From Chara braunii (lineage: Eukaryota > Streptophyta > Charophyceae > Charales > Characeae), in contig BFEA01000197.1 of the NCBI GenBank assembly GCA_003427395.1, positions 745,439 through 786,539 of the forward strand: 41,101 nt of DNA. The letters run 5' to 3'. Under the pieces are notes generated by a model. It was not told the DNA's origin. It saw only the letters and a program-made list of their open reading frames with translations, and made no database searches. The translations under genes were made by a program, and so were the position numbers. Positions 1 through 8,936 of the stretch are shown piece after piece (positions within the stretch are counted from its first letter, which is position 1; each line of letters starts with the position of its first letter).

Positions 1-20
1 GTGTGTGTGTGTGTGTGTGT
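1..20. repeat. (GT)10 microsatellite
   Basis: Ten perfect GT dinucleotides begin the window and are followed by a GT/GG-rich stretch. The repeat is cut by the window edge, so its true length is unknown. No gene is associated with it. Confidence 0.95.
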
Positions 21-263
21 TTGGGGTATGGTGGGGTATTGGGGAGACGGGTCGGGAGGAGGTGCGCGCTCCTCCCAATCTCTCTTCCCTTCTCTTCTCC
101 ACGTCCCTTTTCACGTTCTAGCCCTTTGTTGTATACCTTTCGTCCTCTGCATTCTGATTAATTACAATAAGACAGGACGATTTGGGCAAGACACATCCAC
201 GATTGATCTCATTTTCCGTTCGAGGACAGGACCCACTCACCCAAGTTAATGCTGTTCCCACTT

Positions 264-361
264 CCGTCCGATGAACCTTATTGTTTGGCAGTGTGACCTT
301 CCTCCTGTCCTCCCGTCCGATGAACCTTATTGTTTGGCAGTGTGACCTTCCTCCTGTCCTC
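264..361. repeat. Perfect 49-bp tandem duplication
   Basis: Positions 264-312 are repeated exactly at 313-361; the unit starts CCGTCCGATGAACC and ends CTCCTGTCCTC. No base differs between the copies, so the duplication is recent or an assembly artefact. Confidence 0.95.
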
Positions 362-621
362 CGCTCTCCGACTCCAATTCTCCCCACTCCTCTCATTCCC
401 GCGCCTCCACCCACTCTCCTTCGTTAGGTTCCAGAGAAGATTCCCTAACCTCACTCACTCATAGCTGCTTTGGCTACCACCTTCTCTGCGTTCCCTTTTT
501 TTTTCTCTTCCTGACTTTCCTCTCTTCCAAATTGCTCAACAATCTCTCACTCCCACACACAACTGCAATTCTCTCCCCCCCCGGTCGACTTCCTCTCTTC
601 GTACTAATTGCTTTTTTTAGA

Positions 622-746
622 CCTCGGTCCTACTACTCACTAAATGTGAAAAAAAGAGAGTTAATCTTCCGCTAGAACATGGGAAGATACACTGCCATGT
701 TTTTCGTCTTTCTCTGCATGTGGACGTGGTGAGTAGTGGAGCGAGG
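622..746. repeat. MITE-like inverted-repeat element, copy 1
   Basis: The left arm begins CCTCGGTCCTACTACTCAC and the right arm ends GTGAGTAGTGGAGCGAGG, giving terminal inverted repeats of about 25 bp around a roughly 75-bp core. The core contains a CTAGAACATGG block shared with copies at 2404, 2827 and 3110. There is no room for a transposase, so it would be non-autonomous. No clear target-site duplication was seen. Confidence 0.6.
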
Positions 747-792
747 CCCTTTGTTAACTAAGTGTACAGCATTAAACCGATGGAGGGAAGCG

Positions 793-862
793 AAATGGAG
801 GAGGTGAAGGAGGAAGGGGGGGGGAAGGAAGGGAGGGAGGGAGGGGGGGGAGGGGAGGGGGA
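793..862. repeat. G-rich purine tract
   Basis: The plus strand is almost pure purine here, with many runs of three to nine G separated by one or two A. Such a sequence can form G-quadruplexes or triplexes. It lies just right of inverted-repeat copy 1. No gene context suggests a function. Confidence 0.8.
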
Positions 863-1155
863 GATACAAAGAGTCACCAAACATCAGTAGGGGAGAAACA
901 AAAATATGTCAATGCAGAAAGCAAAGCACAATATAGATTAACTCCAGTAAATGGTAGTCAGAGAATGATTATTACCTAGTCCTTTTAGAAAAGGGGGGTT
1001 GGGGGGGGGAGGACAGCTCAAAAAGAATTCTTAGGATGCAGAACTGCCGTGTGGCGCCGCCTAAGCATCAATCGAGAAAGGAAGCGCTAGAGGCAGTCAA
1101 AAACATTAAATTTAAAAAAAGAAGAACTGGGGGCTCTGTCAAAAACATCAGTTTA

Positions 1156-1190
1156 AGGGGGAGGGGGAGGGGGAGGGGGAGGGGGGAAAG
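1156..1190. repeat. (GGGGGA)n hexamer repeat
   Basis: About five tandem copies of a G5A hexamer give an uninterrupted purine run with four or more G-tracts, a classical intramolecular G-quadruplex pattern. In one frame it reads as alternating Gly-Arg, which explains a spurious open frame. Confidence 0.85.
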
Positions 1191-1410
1191 AAAAGCACTA
1201 GAGGAGCTGTCAGAGGCAATTAAAATACCTGTTTGGAATCCTGTAATCCGTCCGCTCACTAGATTTTTCTGCCTGCCTGACTCTCCCCCTGCCTGCTTGA
1301 CTCTCCCCCGGCCTGCTTGGCTCTCCCCCAGCCTGCTTGCCCAGGCTTCTCCTGCCCAACGTGTGGAGACCGCGAATGTAGTGAGAGAGTGTGAGAGAAG
1401 ACAGGGAAGA

Positions 1411-1473
1411 GAGAGAAGAGAGAGAAGAGAGAGAAGAGAGAGAAGAGAGTGAAGAGAGTGAAGAGAGAGAAGG
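1411..1473. repeat. 9-bp minisatellite, seven units
   Basis: Seven tandem 9-mers of the form GAGAGAAGA run from 1411; units five and six carry a GAGT variant and the last ends in G. Because nine is a multiple of three, the array keeps an open frame (Arg-Glu-rich on plus, Leu/Ser-rich on minus) and creates false ORFs on both strands. Confidence 0.9.
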
Positions 1474-1626
1474 CAGCGGAGAGGGAGAAGACAGAGAGTA
1501 GGAAATGAAGGAAGAAGAGGCAGCAGTTGTCTGGACGCAAGAAAGGTAGCAGAGATGGCGTCCGTATCCGCCTCTACTCCTACTCTCTCCTGCCCTCCCC
1601 AAAACTGCCTCCTCGCCAAATTACCT

Positions 1627-1656
1627 CCTCTTCTCTTCTCTTCTCTTCTCTTCTCC
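1627..1656. repeat. (TTCTC)n pentamer microsatellite
   Basis: A pyrimidine tract of tandem TTCTC pentamers, about five perfect copies followed by imperfect ones. Simple-sequence DNA without a recognisable gene. Confidence 0.85.
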
Positions 1657-1798
1657 TCTTCTCCACCACAGCGGTGAGCACTGAGCAGAACAGATTATTC
1701 CGCGAACGCTGCTATTTTTCCCTATCGATTCAAACCAAACCCCATCTACCCTACCCTCTCTCTTCCTTCCGATAAACCCCCCACACACCTAGGACACC

Positions 1799-1836
1799 GA
1801 GAGAGAGGGAGAGAGGGAGAGAGAGAGAGAGAGAGT
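1799..1836. repeat. GA-rich microsatellite
   Basis: Alternating GA interrupted by occasional GG, ending in an uninterrupted (GA)n run. Simple-sequence DNA. Confidence 0.9.
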
Positions 1837-1930
1837 TTTGTTCAGGAGTTCCTCGAGAGGTCATTGCCCGCGTCGGCAAATGTCAGTAGAAATGCTCGCG
1901 GCACATCACACACGAATTTTATCGATGTCC

Positions 1931-1950
1931 CGCGCGCGCGCGCGCGCGCG
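1931..1950. repeat. (CG)10 microsatellite
   Basis: Ten perfect CG dinucleotides, an alternating purine-pyrimidine run of the type that can adopt Z-DNA. Long CG runs are rare in genomes that methylate CpG, because 5-methylcytosine deaminates. Confidence 0.9.
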
Positions 1951-2403
1951 GAGAATCACAGCAAGGTACACCTCTCCCCCTACAGCGGCGGCATTACGCT
2001 CGCCGCAGTTTAGCAGCAGGCCGCTGCCAGACTCGAATTACGCCTACGGCCTCTCCCACAGTGTCGGCGGGTAAAGGTACATACATACAGGCTACTTCGT
2101 TCATAGGTACGTACATACATACAGGCTACTTTGTCCATACAGGCTCCTTCCTTTTCATTCTGTCGGATGAAGGAAAAGCGTGGGGGAGGCAAACAACTTG
2201 ATGCACGGCACTTCTTGGGAAAGTCCACCCCTGCCCTGAGGTGGCTGAATGGTACACACACAACCACAAAAAAATATAATAATAATAAAAAAGAATTGCA
2301 CACAAATTTAGCTCCTCCTGCTGTTGCTGAAGCTTAGGCCGCGAGCTCAAGGCCAGCGTGTTCATCCTCGATTTCTAGTGCTCAATACCAAATCGTCAAA
2401 GGG

Positions 2404-2519
2404 CCTCGCTGCCCTACTCTCGAAATGCACAAAAGACAAAAATCATGGTGGTGTATCTTTCCGTGTTCTAGCAGAAAATTCACTCTCGTTTTGCACATTT
2501 CGAGAGTAGTGCAGCGAGG
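2404..2519. repeat. MITE-like inverted-repeat element, copy 2 (opposite orientation)
   Basis: The left arm starts CCTCGCTGCCCTACTCTCG and the right arm ends CGAGAGTAGTGCAGCGAGG. The roughly 31-bp arms pair almost perfectly, with one substitution and a one-base indel near the inner end. Its core, read on the minus strand, carries CTAGAACA as in copy 1, so this copy is inverted relative to the others. It is the best-preserved copy and could fold into one long hairpin. Confidence 0.75.
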
Positions 2520-2703
2520 ACCAAAATCCCGTTCCACATCCGATCCCCGCCGAATTCCCCTTCCTCGGCACTGTGGTTGATGAGCGCGCTCGCGGAGTCG
2601 CGCGGGCTCTCTGGCCTTCTCAGCCTTTTCAGTTTGCACTCTCCCGCCAAGTGCATTGGTTTGCCCAAAGATGCATCCTCGCCGCGCCGCACAGCTAATA
2701 TAA

Positions 2704-2820
2704 AACGACAAAACTATGGCGGGTGTATCGTTTTTTTTTTTTTTTTTTTTGCTTTTTTTTTTTCAACTATATAATAAGCTATGGGTGGGTGTACCTTTCC
2801 ACGGTCACGATTTTGCACAT
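2704..2820. repeat. Fragments of the inverted-repeat element beside a T-run
   Basis: Short blocks such as CTATGGCGGGTGTATCG (2714-2730) and GGGTGTACCTTTCC (near 2787) resemble the core of copy 2, and TTTTGCACATTT at 2811-2822 resembles its inner arm. They flank two long T runs (about 2730-2763) and directly precede copy 3. They look like pieces of a broken or nested copy. Confidence 0.35.
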
Positions 2821-2826
2821 TTGGCG

Positions 2827-2961
2827 CCTCGCTCCACTACTCTCCAAAATTTAATGTGCAAAATGAGAGTGAATCGGAAGGTTAAACAAGGAAAGATGCA
2901 TTGGCATAAAGCCATATTTCTTGTCTCTTGTGCATGTGGATAGTAGTGGAGCGAGGCGAGG
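2827..2961. repeat. MITE-like inverted-repeat element, copy 3
   Basis: The left arm starts CCTCGCTCCACTACTCTC and the right arm is TAGTAGTGGAGCGAGG, with an extra CGAGG repeated at the right end. The core has TGTGCAAAATGAGAGTGAATC as in copies 2 and 4. The arms match over about 18 bp, after which the inner part has diverged. Confidence 0.65.
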
Positions 2962-3109
2962 CCCTTGGTGAGAAGCGCAGAGATGCATCCTTCCCGCCAA
3001 ATTCATCCGCCCCGCCCCCGCCAGATTCATCCTTCCGTCAACTTCCGTGGCTCTCATTCTTTTTCTTTTTTTTTCGGCATCGCTCCACCACTCTCGCCTC
3101 GGTATTTGG

Positions 3110-3232
3110 GCATCGCCACACCGCTCTCGAAATGTGCAAAATGAGAATGAACTTCCCGCAAGAACATGGCCAGATGCCCACGCGAATTTTTTGTCCTTTT
3201 CACATTTCGAGTTCGAGAGTGGTGTGGCGAGG
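3110..3232. repeat. MITE-like inverted-repeat element, copy 4
   Basis: The left arm GCATCGCCACACCGCTCTCG and the right arm CGAGAGTGGTGTGGCGAGG pair over nearly 20 bp, and a further CGAAATGTG block pairs with CACATTTCG. The core carries AAGAACATGGCCAGATG, aligned with copy 1. An isolated extra arm (CATCGCTCCACCACTCTCG) lies just upstream at about 3078-3096. Confidence 0.65.
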
Positions 3233-3774
3233 CCCTTTCTCTTTTCTTCTTCCTCGTCGGACTCCGAGGGGAATGGTCACGGACAGACCTCTTCCTTCTA
3301 CTACTACTACCACTACTACAGCTATCGACAGACCTGCCTATCCTCGTTGCCAGAGCTTCTGCCGCCTTTTCCTGTTTCTTCCCCTCCTTTGACGTCTTTT
3401 CTCTGCTACCATTGATTTCTTCTCATCTACGACAACAACTTCCCCAGGCAATGATCCCCCATCGCCTCCAATCGAAACAGAAAGTTCTCCACGCCGATTC
3501 TTGTTTACCACCTGTACAACAACAACCTGGGCCTATTGTTTCCGTATCTGTTCCCCAGGGATTGAGCTCTCGATCTGGTTCTCACCAGTCGGTAGGAAGG
3601 TAGTGAAAGGCCAAAAAAAGAATGTGAGAGAAGAACACAGTGTAGTTTGAACACTTCGCTAAAAAAAAAAAAAGGCTGGTTAGTCCGATGATAATGTACC
3701 TCAAAGCCATCACCCAAAAAAAAAGATAACTTCAAAGCCATAACCCAAAAAAAAAAAACAAAAAAAAAAACACC

Positions 3775-3826
3775 GTACTCCGCTTCCGCACGGTGCATGT
3801 GTACTCCGCTTCCGCACGGTGCATGT
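3775..3826. repeat. Perfect 26-bp tandem duplication
   Basis: The unit GTACTCCGCTTCCGCACGGT plus GCATGT occurs at 3775-3800 and again, without change, at 3801-3826. It follows an A-rich tract of several polyA runs (about 3660-3770). Confidence 0.95.
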
Positions 3827-4354
3827 GTGTACCGCCTCGTGGTACATGCCGCGGGACGTGCACGTGACACCGCCGATCGGCGGAATGCANCCCCGCCGAA
3901 CCAAACAGTGATTCTCTGGTTACAAAAATAGATCCAGGTCACACGGCGGTCCGCGAGCGGGAGCAGCGGGGAGCAGCGGGAGCGGAAGTAGCTGTGCAAT
4001 TCCTGTTCTTTTTTTTTTTTCCTTTTTTTTGTTTTCCGAGATGCTGTTCTCATTTCAGTTCGCCACAATCCAGAAACACGTCCACATTCGGGCGTTGAGG
4101 AAACTCAACGCTGCTAATGGGACTTGGCCTCCGCAGAAAGCAGGAATGTGGGAGCGGGGTCCCAGTTGCACGCGTTTTTTACATTACATTTCTGGCCGCC
4201 GATCTCCATAATCTACGGACCGAAATGAACAACGCCTGCGGGTGGCAGCTGTCTAGGCTCCGAACAATTCCAGGCTTCCTGAGGGGAGTCGGCTTGCCCG
4301 CTGCGCGGGCAACCTTCCTCCTCTCACTGAAGCGGAAAATAGCGCGGTTCTCGT

Positions 4355-4377
4355 AAAAAAAAAAAAAAAAAAAAAAA
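4355..4377. repeat. A23 homopolymer
   Basis: Twenty-three consecutive A residues lie between two imperfect copies of a TAGCGCGG-containing segment (about 4340 and 4382). No retroposed gene body is visible upstream. Confidence 0.85.
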
Positions 4378-4856
4378 GAAGTAGCGCGGGTCCCTCGACT
4401 GGTCAGATGTGCCCATGTGTGCCCGTGTTTCGATGGAACGCTTGCTCCCTACGCTCCCTCTACGAGGTAGTGGGACCTCCCTACGGTCCCTCAGAACTTG
4501 ACACGTGTACTTGGTGATGTGGCTGATGGCGACGGCAAGGCAACTCCCCCCCTTTTTTTTTTTTTCAACTCCTGATCTCTGTGCTAAGAGCATAGTCACC
4601 CTACCACTTTTTAGACCGAGCTCTAGACGTAATTGGGGTCAGATGCGTCCAGGTCAAGGTGGAACTCCGGTCCGATACGTTCAGGAAAGTCGCAGCAGTG
4701 TGAGTATGCCCTGAAGGGGTTCAGCCTCCTGCCTTCTTACTCATACTCATGGTTGCTCATCATAGGTCCTTAGAATTGCGGATAATCAGGTCGGGAGCTC
4801 GAACTCGGTGAGAAACCTAAGCATTTAAGAGGAGCAGAGTCATCCTAGCTTTCTCC

Positions 4857-4974
4857 AAGACTACCGGGGCTAGGTCCCACTTGCACGAATTAAGAGATGC
4901 TGACCGTAGATAGCAAGGATCAACGACCGAAATCTCCTAATTTGCGCAAGTGGGACCTTGCCCCCAGTAGTCTT
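4857..4974. repeat. Inverted repeat of about 36-bp arms with GGTCCCACTTGC core
   Basis: The left arm 4857-4892 (AAGACTAC ... GGTCCCACTTGC ... AATTA) is the near-perfect reverse complement of the right arm 4938-4974, with a 45-bp loop. The whole could extrude as a hairpin or be a small terminal-inverted-repeat element. The same AGTGGGACC 9-mer recurs at 4469, 5272 and 5422. Confidence 0.7.
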
Positions 4975-5150
4975 TCTCTGTTTCGCGGTCCCATGCAGCC
5001 TTGTCCGCATGACAGGAGTCGGCCGCCGCTTGGCACCGACGACATTGTGTCATGGTGTGAACACGTCCTAATGGCTGGACCCCACATAATGACGGTACGA
5101 CTACCAGTAGCACCCATGAAGGAACGACCTGTGGTAAAACATTTATATAT

Positions 5151-5220
5151 AATAACCAAAAAGAAACACCGTACCTTCTGCTGGAAATAACCAAAAAGAA
5201 ACACCGTACCTTCTGCTGGA
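5151..5220. repeat. Perfect 35-bp tandem duplication
   Basis: The unit beginning AATAACCAAAAAGAAACACC and ending CTGCTGGA is at 5151-5185 and repeated exactly at 5186-5220. Confidence 0.95.
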
Positions 5221-5271
5221 CTGCGCTCCTGCAGATAGCACAGCGCCTGTCGATTCTTTCTTCTGGAGCAT

Positions 5272-5430
5272 GGTCCCACTAGGTAGCAATGGGGATTTGA
5301 TTAAGATCCCGAATCTGGGCGTGTCTTAGGCAGAGATGCAGAAAAGGAGTTCAATCTCGATTTTTTGCACTTGTCCACAAACTTGGCCAGATTCTGGCGT
5401 TCAATCCAATCCTCTTTGCTAGTGGGACCT
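5272..5430. repeat. Second GGTCCCACTA / TAGTGGGACC inverted pair
   Basis: GGTCCCACTA at 5272-5281 pairs with TAGTGGGACC at 5421-5430. The pairing continues with GCAA/TTGC after a 4-base insertion on the left. It shares its core with the longer inverted repeat at 4857-4974, so both may belong to one small family. Confidence 0.45.
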
Positions 5431-5685
5431 CCGCCCTGGTTTCGGAACTGTCCTCTTTTTCTTCTTTTTTTTTCCGTGGCCGCTGGCCGTTTATTCTTCG
5501 CTTTTATTTTATGCTGACATCTCCGCAGTTGAGTCCCATGCAAGCTCTGGTCTCTTCCCAACACTCTCCCTGGCCTGACGACAGCCTGTCAGAGCAGTCA
5601 GGTCAGCCCGCTTCAGGGGCCTGCTGCAGCGTGAAGTTCTGGTTTTTTTCTGTTGTTCTTCAATTGTTCATGGGAGCAAGGGAAG

Positions 5686-5731
5686 AAATCTATTCCTATT
5701 TAAAAAAAAAAAAAAAAAAAAAATCTATTCC
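5686..5731. repeat. A22 tract flanked by an 11-bp direct repeat
   Basis: AAATCTATTCC at 5686-5696 is repeated at 5721-5731, separated by five bases (TATTT) and a run of A. This resembles the footprint of a polyA insertion with a target-site duplication, but almost no insert is present besides the A run. Confidence 0.6.
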
Positions 5732-5961
5732 AAACAACCTAATAAAGTAAATGTCCCCTATAGCCCAAAAAGGAAAGCGTTTTTGGCTGTAGCCCCCAAA
5801 AGTTCCCTGAATCGCATGGGACCAGCATGCAACCCCCACAGCGCTAGCATAGTGCCTGTGTTGTGTGCTGGTCCCCGGATGGTGACTTTCTCACCATAGC
5901 CGCCTGGCCAGCTACCATCATGATGTTTTTCCTGGGTATCCTCCAGCAGCCATAGCCAGCT

Positions 5962-6420
5962 TCATGGAATTCTCATTGGGGTCTGGCACTGGAGTGTGGT
6001 GATATTGTCCTCGGCTCTCCTTTGCAGCTGCAGCCGGAAATATGTCGCCGACTGGACTTTACCAAAATTACCAGTGCAGCGGCATACAGAACACGGGCAG
6101 TATTTGTCCACACCGCGAAGTGAAGCTGCTGTCAGTTCATCCAACACACCCTTTAGGTACTTGAGCTTCTTACAATCGCCTACGTGTTCAAGTGGTACCC
6201 AATTTCAAGTTTCTTCTTTGGGCGGCTTTGGTTCGCAATACTTCAATTTCAGACTCGGCGATTCTACTTGTTGTACTAGGTCATTCTTCGAACTAATGAC
6301 CATGTTTGTTTGCCATAAGTCTCAGTCTCGACCGTTCTACTACTTGCTGTACTAGGTCATTCTTCAAACTAATGACGAATCAGATGTTTGTTTGCCACTA
6401 ATGGCAACTTTCCTTTGGTT
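5962..6420 (-). pseudogene. Decayed Cys-rich coding fragment, unidentified
   Basis: Read on the minus strand, one frame gives protein-like sequence from about 6310 to the stop at 5962, interrupted by a TGA near 6205. It includes PLEHVGDCKKLKYLKG, then GVDKYCPCSVCRCTGNFGKV, then a Gln/Arg-rich helix. The CPCSVCRC cluster could bind metal or belong to an extracellular Cys-rich fold. Upstream (6285-6400) a roughly 75-bp segment is duplicated imperfectly, with CTAGGTCATTCTTC in both copies, which disrupts the frame. I do not recognise the family. Codon-level plausibility and a single internal stop suggest an old exon or mobile-element fragment rather than chance. Confidence 0.35.
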
Positions 6421-6764
6421 TACCTTCTCACCGGTTTTGGTGAAATGAGCTACTCTTCTCCTTTCTTGCTCTCTTTAGAGAGGATAGAGGAGAGACTGCA
6501 CAGCACACACAGTCTTTGTATGAGAATGGAGAAAGATAGGTGCACACTCCATTACGCACACCGAAGACAACGCAGACAATGCAACTCAGCGAATCTTCCA
6601 AAGATTACACAATAAGTGCAACCACAAATGAAAAGGATGGAAGCCCTTCCTCCCATAGCAGTCGTACTATCTTTAGGCTGCTTCATCTCTTTCCATAAAA
6701 AAAAGTAATTCCCATACCCCAACTAATGACTCTGACCCGCCAGTAACCCTAAGGGGCGGCCAAC
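6421..6764. other. No recognisable feature
   Basis: Mixed-composition DNA with no supported ORF, repeat or RNA gene by eye. Confidence 0.5.
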
Positions 6765-6767
6765 ACT

Positions 6768-6850
6768 GTGACGACGCTTAACCTCACGCCCTACACTGCT
6801 TTCCTAAATTATGCAACAGGGTTGTGCCAAGGATTTTAGCAAATTTAGAG
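6768..6850. mobile_element. Diverged LTR start, relative of element 1 LTR
   Basis: TGTGACGACGCTTAACCTCACGCCC at about 6768 resembles the element 1 LTR start at 7355 (TGTGACGCCCAACCTCACGCCC), and TTGTGCCAAGGATTTT at about 6823 matches GTGTGCCAAGGATTTT at 7429. The segment between differs. It is probably the end of an older, related LTR; I cannot follow the similarity beyond about 6850. Confidence 0.5.
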
Positions 6851-7350
6851 TGACTGTGGAGTTCCAGGTCGGAACTGGAATCTCCCGTACGGTTCCGGTT
6901 ATGGTTAAGACGAAGACGAAATGGTGGACGAGCAACATCCCCTTATTCAAGAATTATCTGTGTACATCATCCCAAGCCCTTCAGCCCCTCTTGCCCGGAC
7001 GGAACAGTGCAGGGGCGTACGAAGGATCTCGGCTATGGACGAGGGCCCGACGACATGTCGGGCAAAGCTCAGCATTCAAATTAAAGGTGCGCAAACGTGC
7101 GAACCTTTCAGCAACTTGATGGTCAGGCAACCTAATCACAGTTCAACAAACCAAAGACCAAGCCTCTCAACTCCTACCCATCAACCATCTTCTTACCTAG
7201 ACCATCAGTCTGCGAATAACCGAAGCTCATCTCCTTCTCGACTCTCCTAGCCCCCAATATAATATCTAAGCAGGGGTTCCATATCTTCAACCCTTGATAA
7301 GAACGAGGGCCTTCTTCTTAAATTGGACTACTTCCTAACTTCACAACATG
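6851..7350. other. Unassigned sequence between LTR remnant and element 1
   Basis: About 500 bp with two short overlapping open frames (ends near 7119 and 7250) whose peptides are not recognisable. It could be the body of the older LTR or unrelated flank. Confidence 0.4.
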
Positions 7351-7354
7351 ACAT
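7351..7354. repeat. Target-site duplication ACAT, left of element 1
   Basis: ACAT directly precedes the TGTGAC start of the left LTR, and ACAT directly follows the GTCACA end of the right LTR (20497-20500). A short flanking duplication of 4-6 bp is what an integrase of the Ty3 type produces. Confidence 0.6.
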
Positions 7355-8377
7355 TGTGACGCCCAACCTCACGCCCAGCGCGACTTCCTGATCGGAGTGG
7401 GATGTGGGCCTGGAAGTGCGAAAAGGGGTGTGCCAAGGATTTTTGGGAAAGTGGGGGAGTCTTAAGGATATGAATGCAATTGGGCGAAAAAGGGGCACTG
7501 TGGGCGACGGTTTACGGGGAAATCCCTCCGCGGTGGAGGCGGTCCCGAAAAGTTAGGCCGTCAGGGGCCGCCACGTGGCGCAGGTCACCGCGTGCCTGGG
7601 TTGGGCCTTCGGAATTCCGGAGTTCTCGGTTCGCCGCTACGTCGGCAGTTCACGCAAAACGTATTGGGCCAATAGGGGGCTATGGCCGGCCACGGAACAA
7701 CACTGAGTTGATGATACGGGAGAAGGAGGCGGAAAGGAGGGAAACTGGTGGTGATCTCAACGAATCCTGGGGGGGTGAAGTAGTAGGTGTGGTCGGGGGA
7801 AGGGAAATCAGAGCACCGAGGGTCGCTAGTGGTGGCACAGTGGAATTCCCGCGGACATAGTCGATTCTCCGTGTGACAAGGGTATCGCATCCTTATGAGC
7901 TCGTTTATTATAGGGGTGAAATAGCCGGGTCATAGGACGAGTCTGAGCCCCAAGATCGCGTCATGGTATCATCGCCTGTGGGATAGCGCGGGTCGGGTTA
8001 TCGTCACCGCGCACGAGCACGTGCAGGACAGGCAGACGCCGGGACGCCTCAGCGTGCTCGTACGGGATGATGGCTCCGCCGCAATTCTTTCTGGGTGGGC
8101 GAATCAACATACGGGAATGCGTGTAAGGGCGCGACTTGGATCGAGTTTGCACGTGTCCTCGTGCGGCGTTCGCGGAGCCAGACCTCGGATCATTTAATTG
8201 CTTCGGATTATGCAAGATGCAACCATATCACACTCCATCGTGAGACAAGCAAAAACGAGAACAAAATCGCTATCGGGGTGAGATTCTTATCCCATCTACA
8301 GTTGCATCATGTGTGGGCAAAGATTTCTTACAAGCGAGAAAGCAAGGACAGGGGTTCTTAGCAAAAAGATATACCAG

Positions 8378-8491
8378 CAGGCATAACGTCCACACATCCA
8401 CACATTCATACATCCATACATTCGATAATCACANGCAGGCATAACGTCCACACATCCACACATTCATACATCCATACATTCGATAATCACA
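8378..8491. repeat. 57-bp duplication with N at the junction
   Basis: A segment starting GCAGGCATAACGTCC and ending GATAATCACA appears at 8378-8433 and again at 8435-8491 with one N (8434) between. The right LTR has it only once (19192-19248). The N at the junction suggests an assembly join or an unresolved repeat rather than a biological duplication. Confidence 0.85.
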
Positions 8492-8936
8492 CACATAACG
8501 CAATCGGGACGGACATAGCAAAGACAAGTATGAGCAAAAACCCACGCCCAGAATTCAGAAAGCCGAAATAAAAATAAGAACGGGCAACCCGCCCGGAGTC
8601 GCAATCAAAATGTATGTACACAGGTGAAGAGGGGGAAGAGACAAAGAAACTGCAAATCCACGTCCTTCAACCTCAACTCTCTCTTCCTCTCTTTCTCTCT
8701 CGGATGCGGACAGTCCGTCGTCACGCACCAACCCATGAAGTTGTCACCCCGCTTAGTCCTCCCGCACCCGTCGGATTCGCCCGTGCCCACAGTCCGTCGT
8801 GGCCCACGTCAATCCCGCGCGTTCGACACCAGCCCGTCGGGTCGCCCAACTCCGACTCTACTCACCTCTTACTTCGCTCGTGCGATGACCCTTCCTGATC
8901 GCACAACCCCGAGCTTCCAACAACGGGTTCGGAGAG

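Larger units (their letters stand above)
21..5960. other. Gene-poor region with simple repeats and small inverted-repeat elements
   Basis: I see no convincing coding sequence here on either strand. The open frames are short and made of low-complexity peptide: polyF or polyK from A/T runs, RE repeats from GA minisatellites, GR repeats from G-rich tracts. The stretch does hold several exact tandem duplications, four copies of a hairpin-forming inverted-repeat element, a second inverted-repeat motif and two polyA tracts, which are listed separately. One N is present at 3890. Confidence 0.7.

Noticed and set aside
1036-1452. 138-codon plus-strand ORF
   Set aside because: The peptide is Gly-Arg and Arg-Glu low complexity from the G5A and 9-bp repeats; there is no conserved segment.
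1068-1619. 183-codon and overlapping minus-strand ORFs rich in Leu and Ser
   Set aside because: Mirror reading of the GA minisatellite; the nine-base unit keeps all three frames open.
3505-4068. 187-codon minus-strand ORF
   Set aside because: Dominated by Phe and Lys runs from homopolymers and by the 26-bp duplication; contains an N.
4340-4400. PolyA run as the tail of a processed pseudogene or SINE
   Set aside because: No gene body, RNA polymerase III box or clean target duplication was found upstream; the same applies to the A22 run at 5702.
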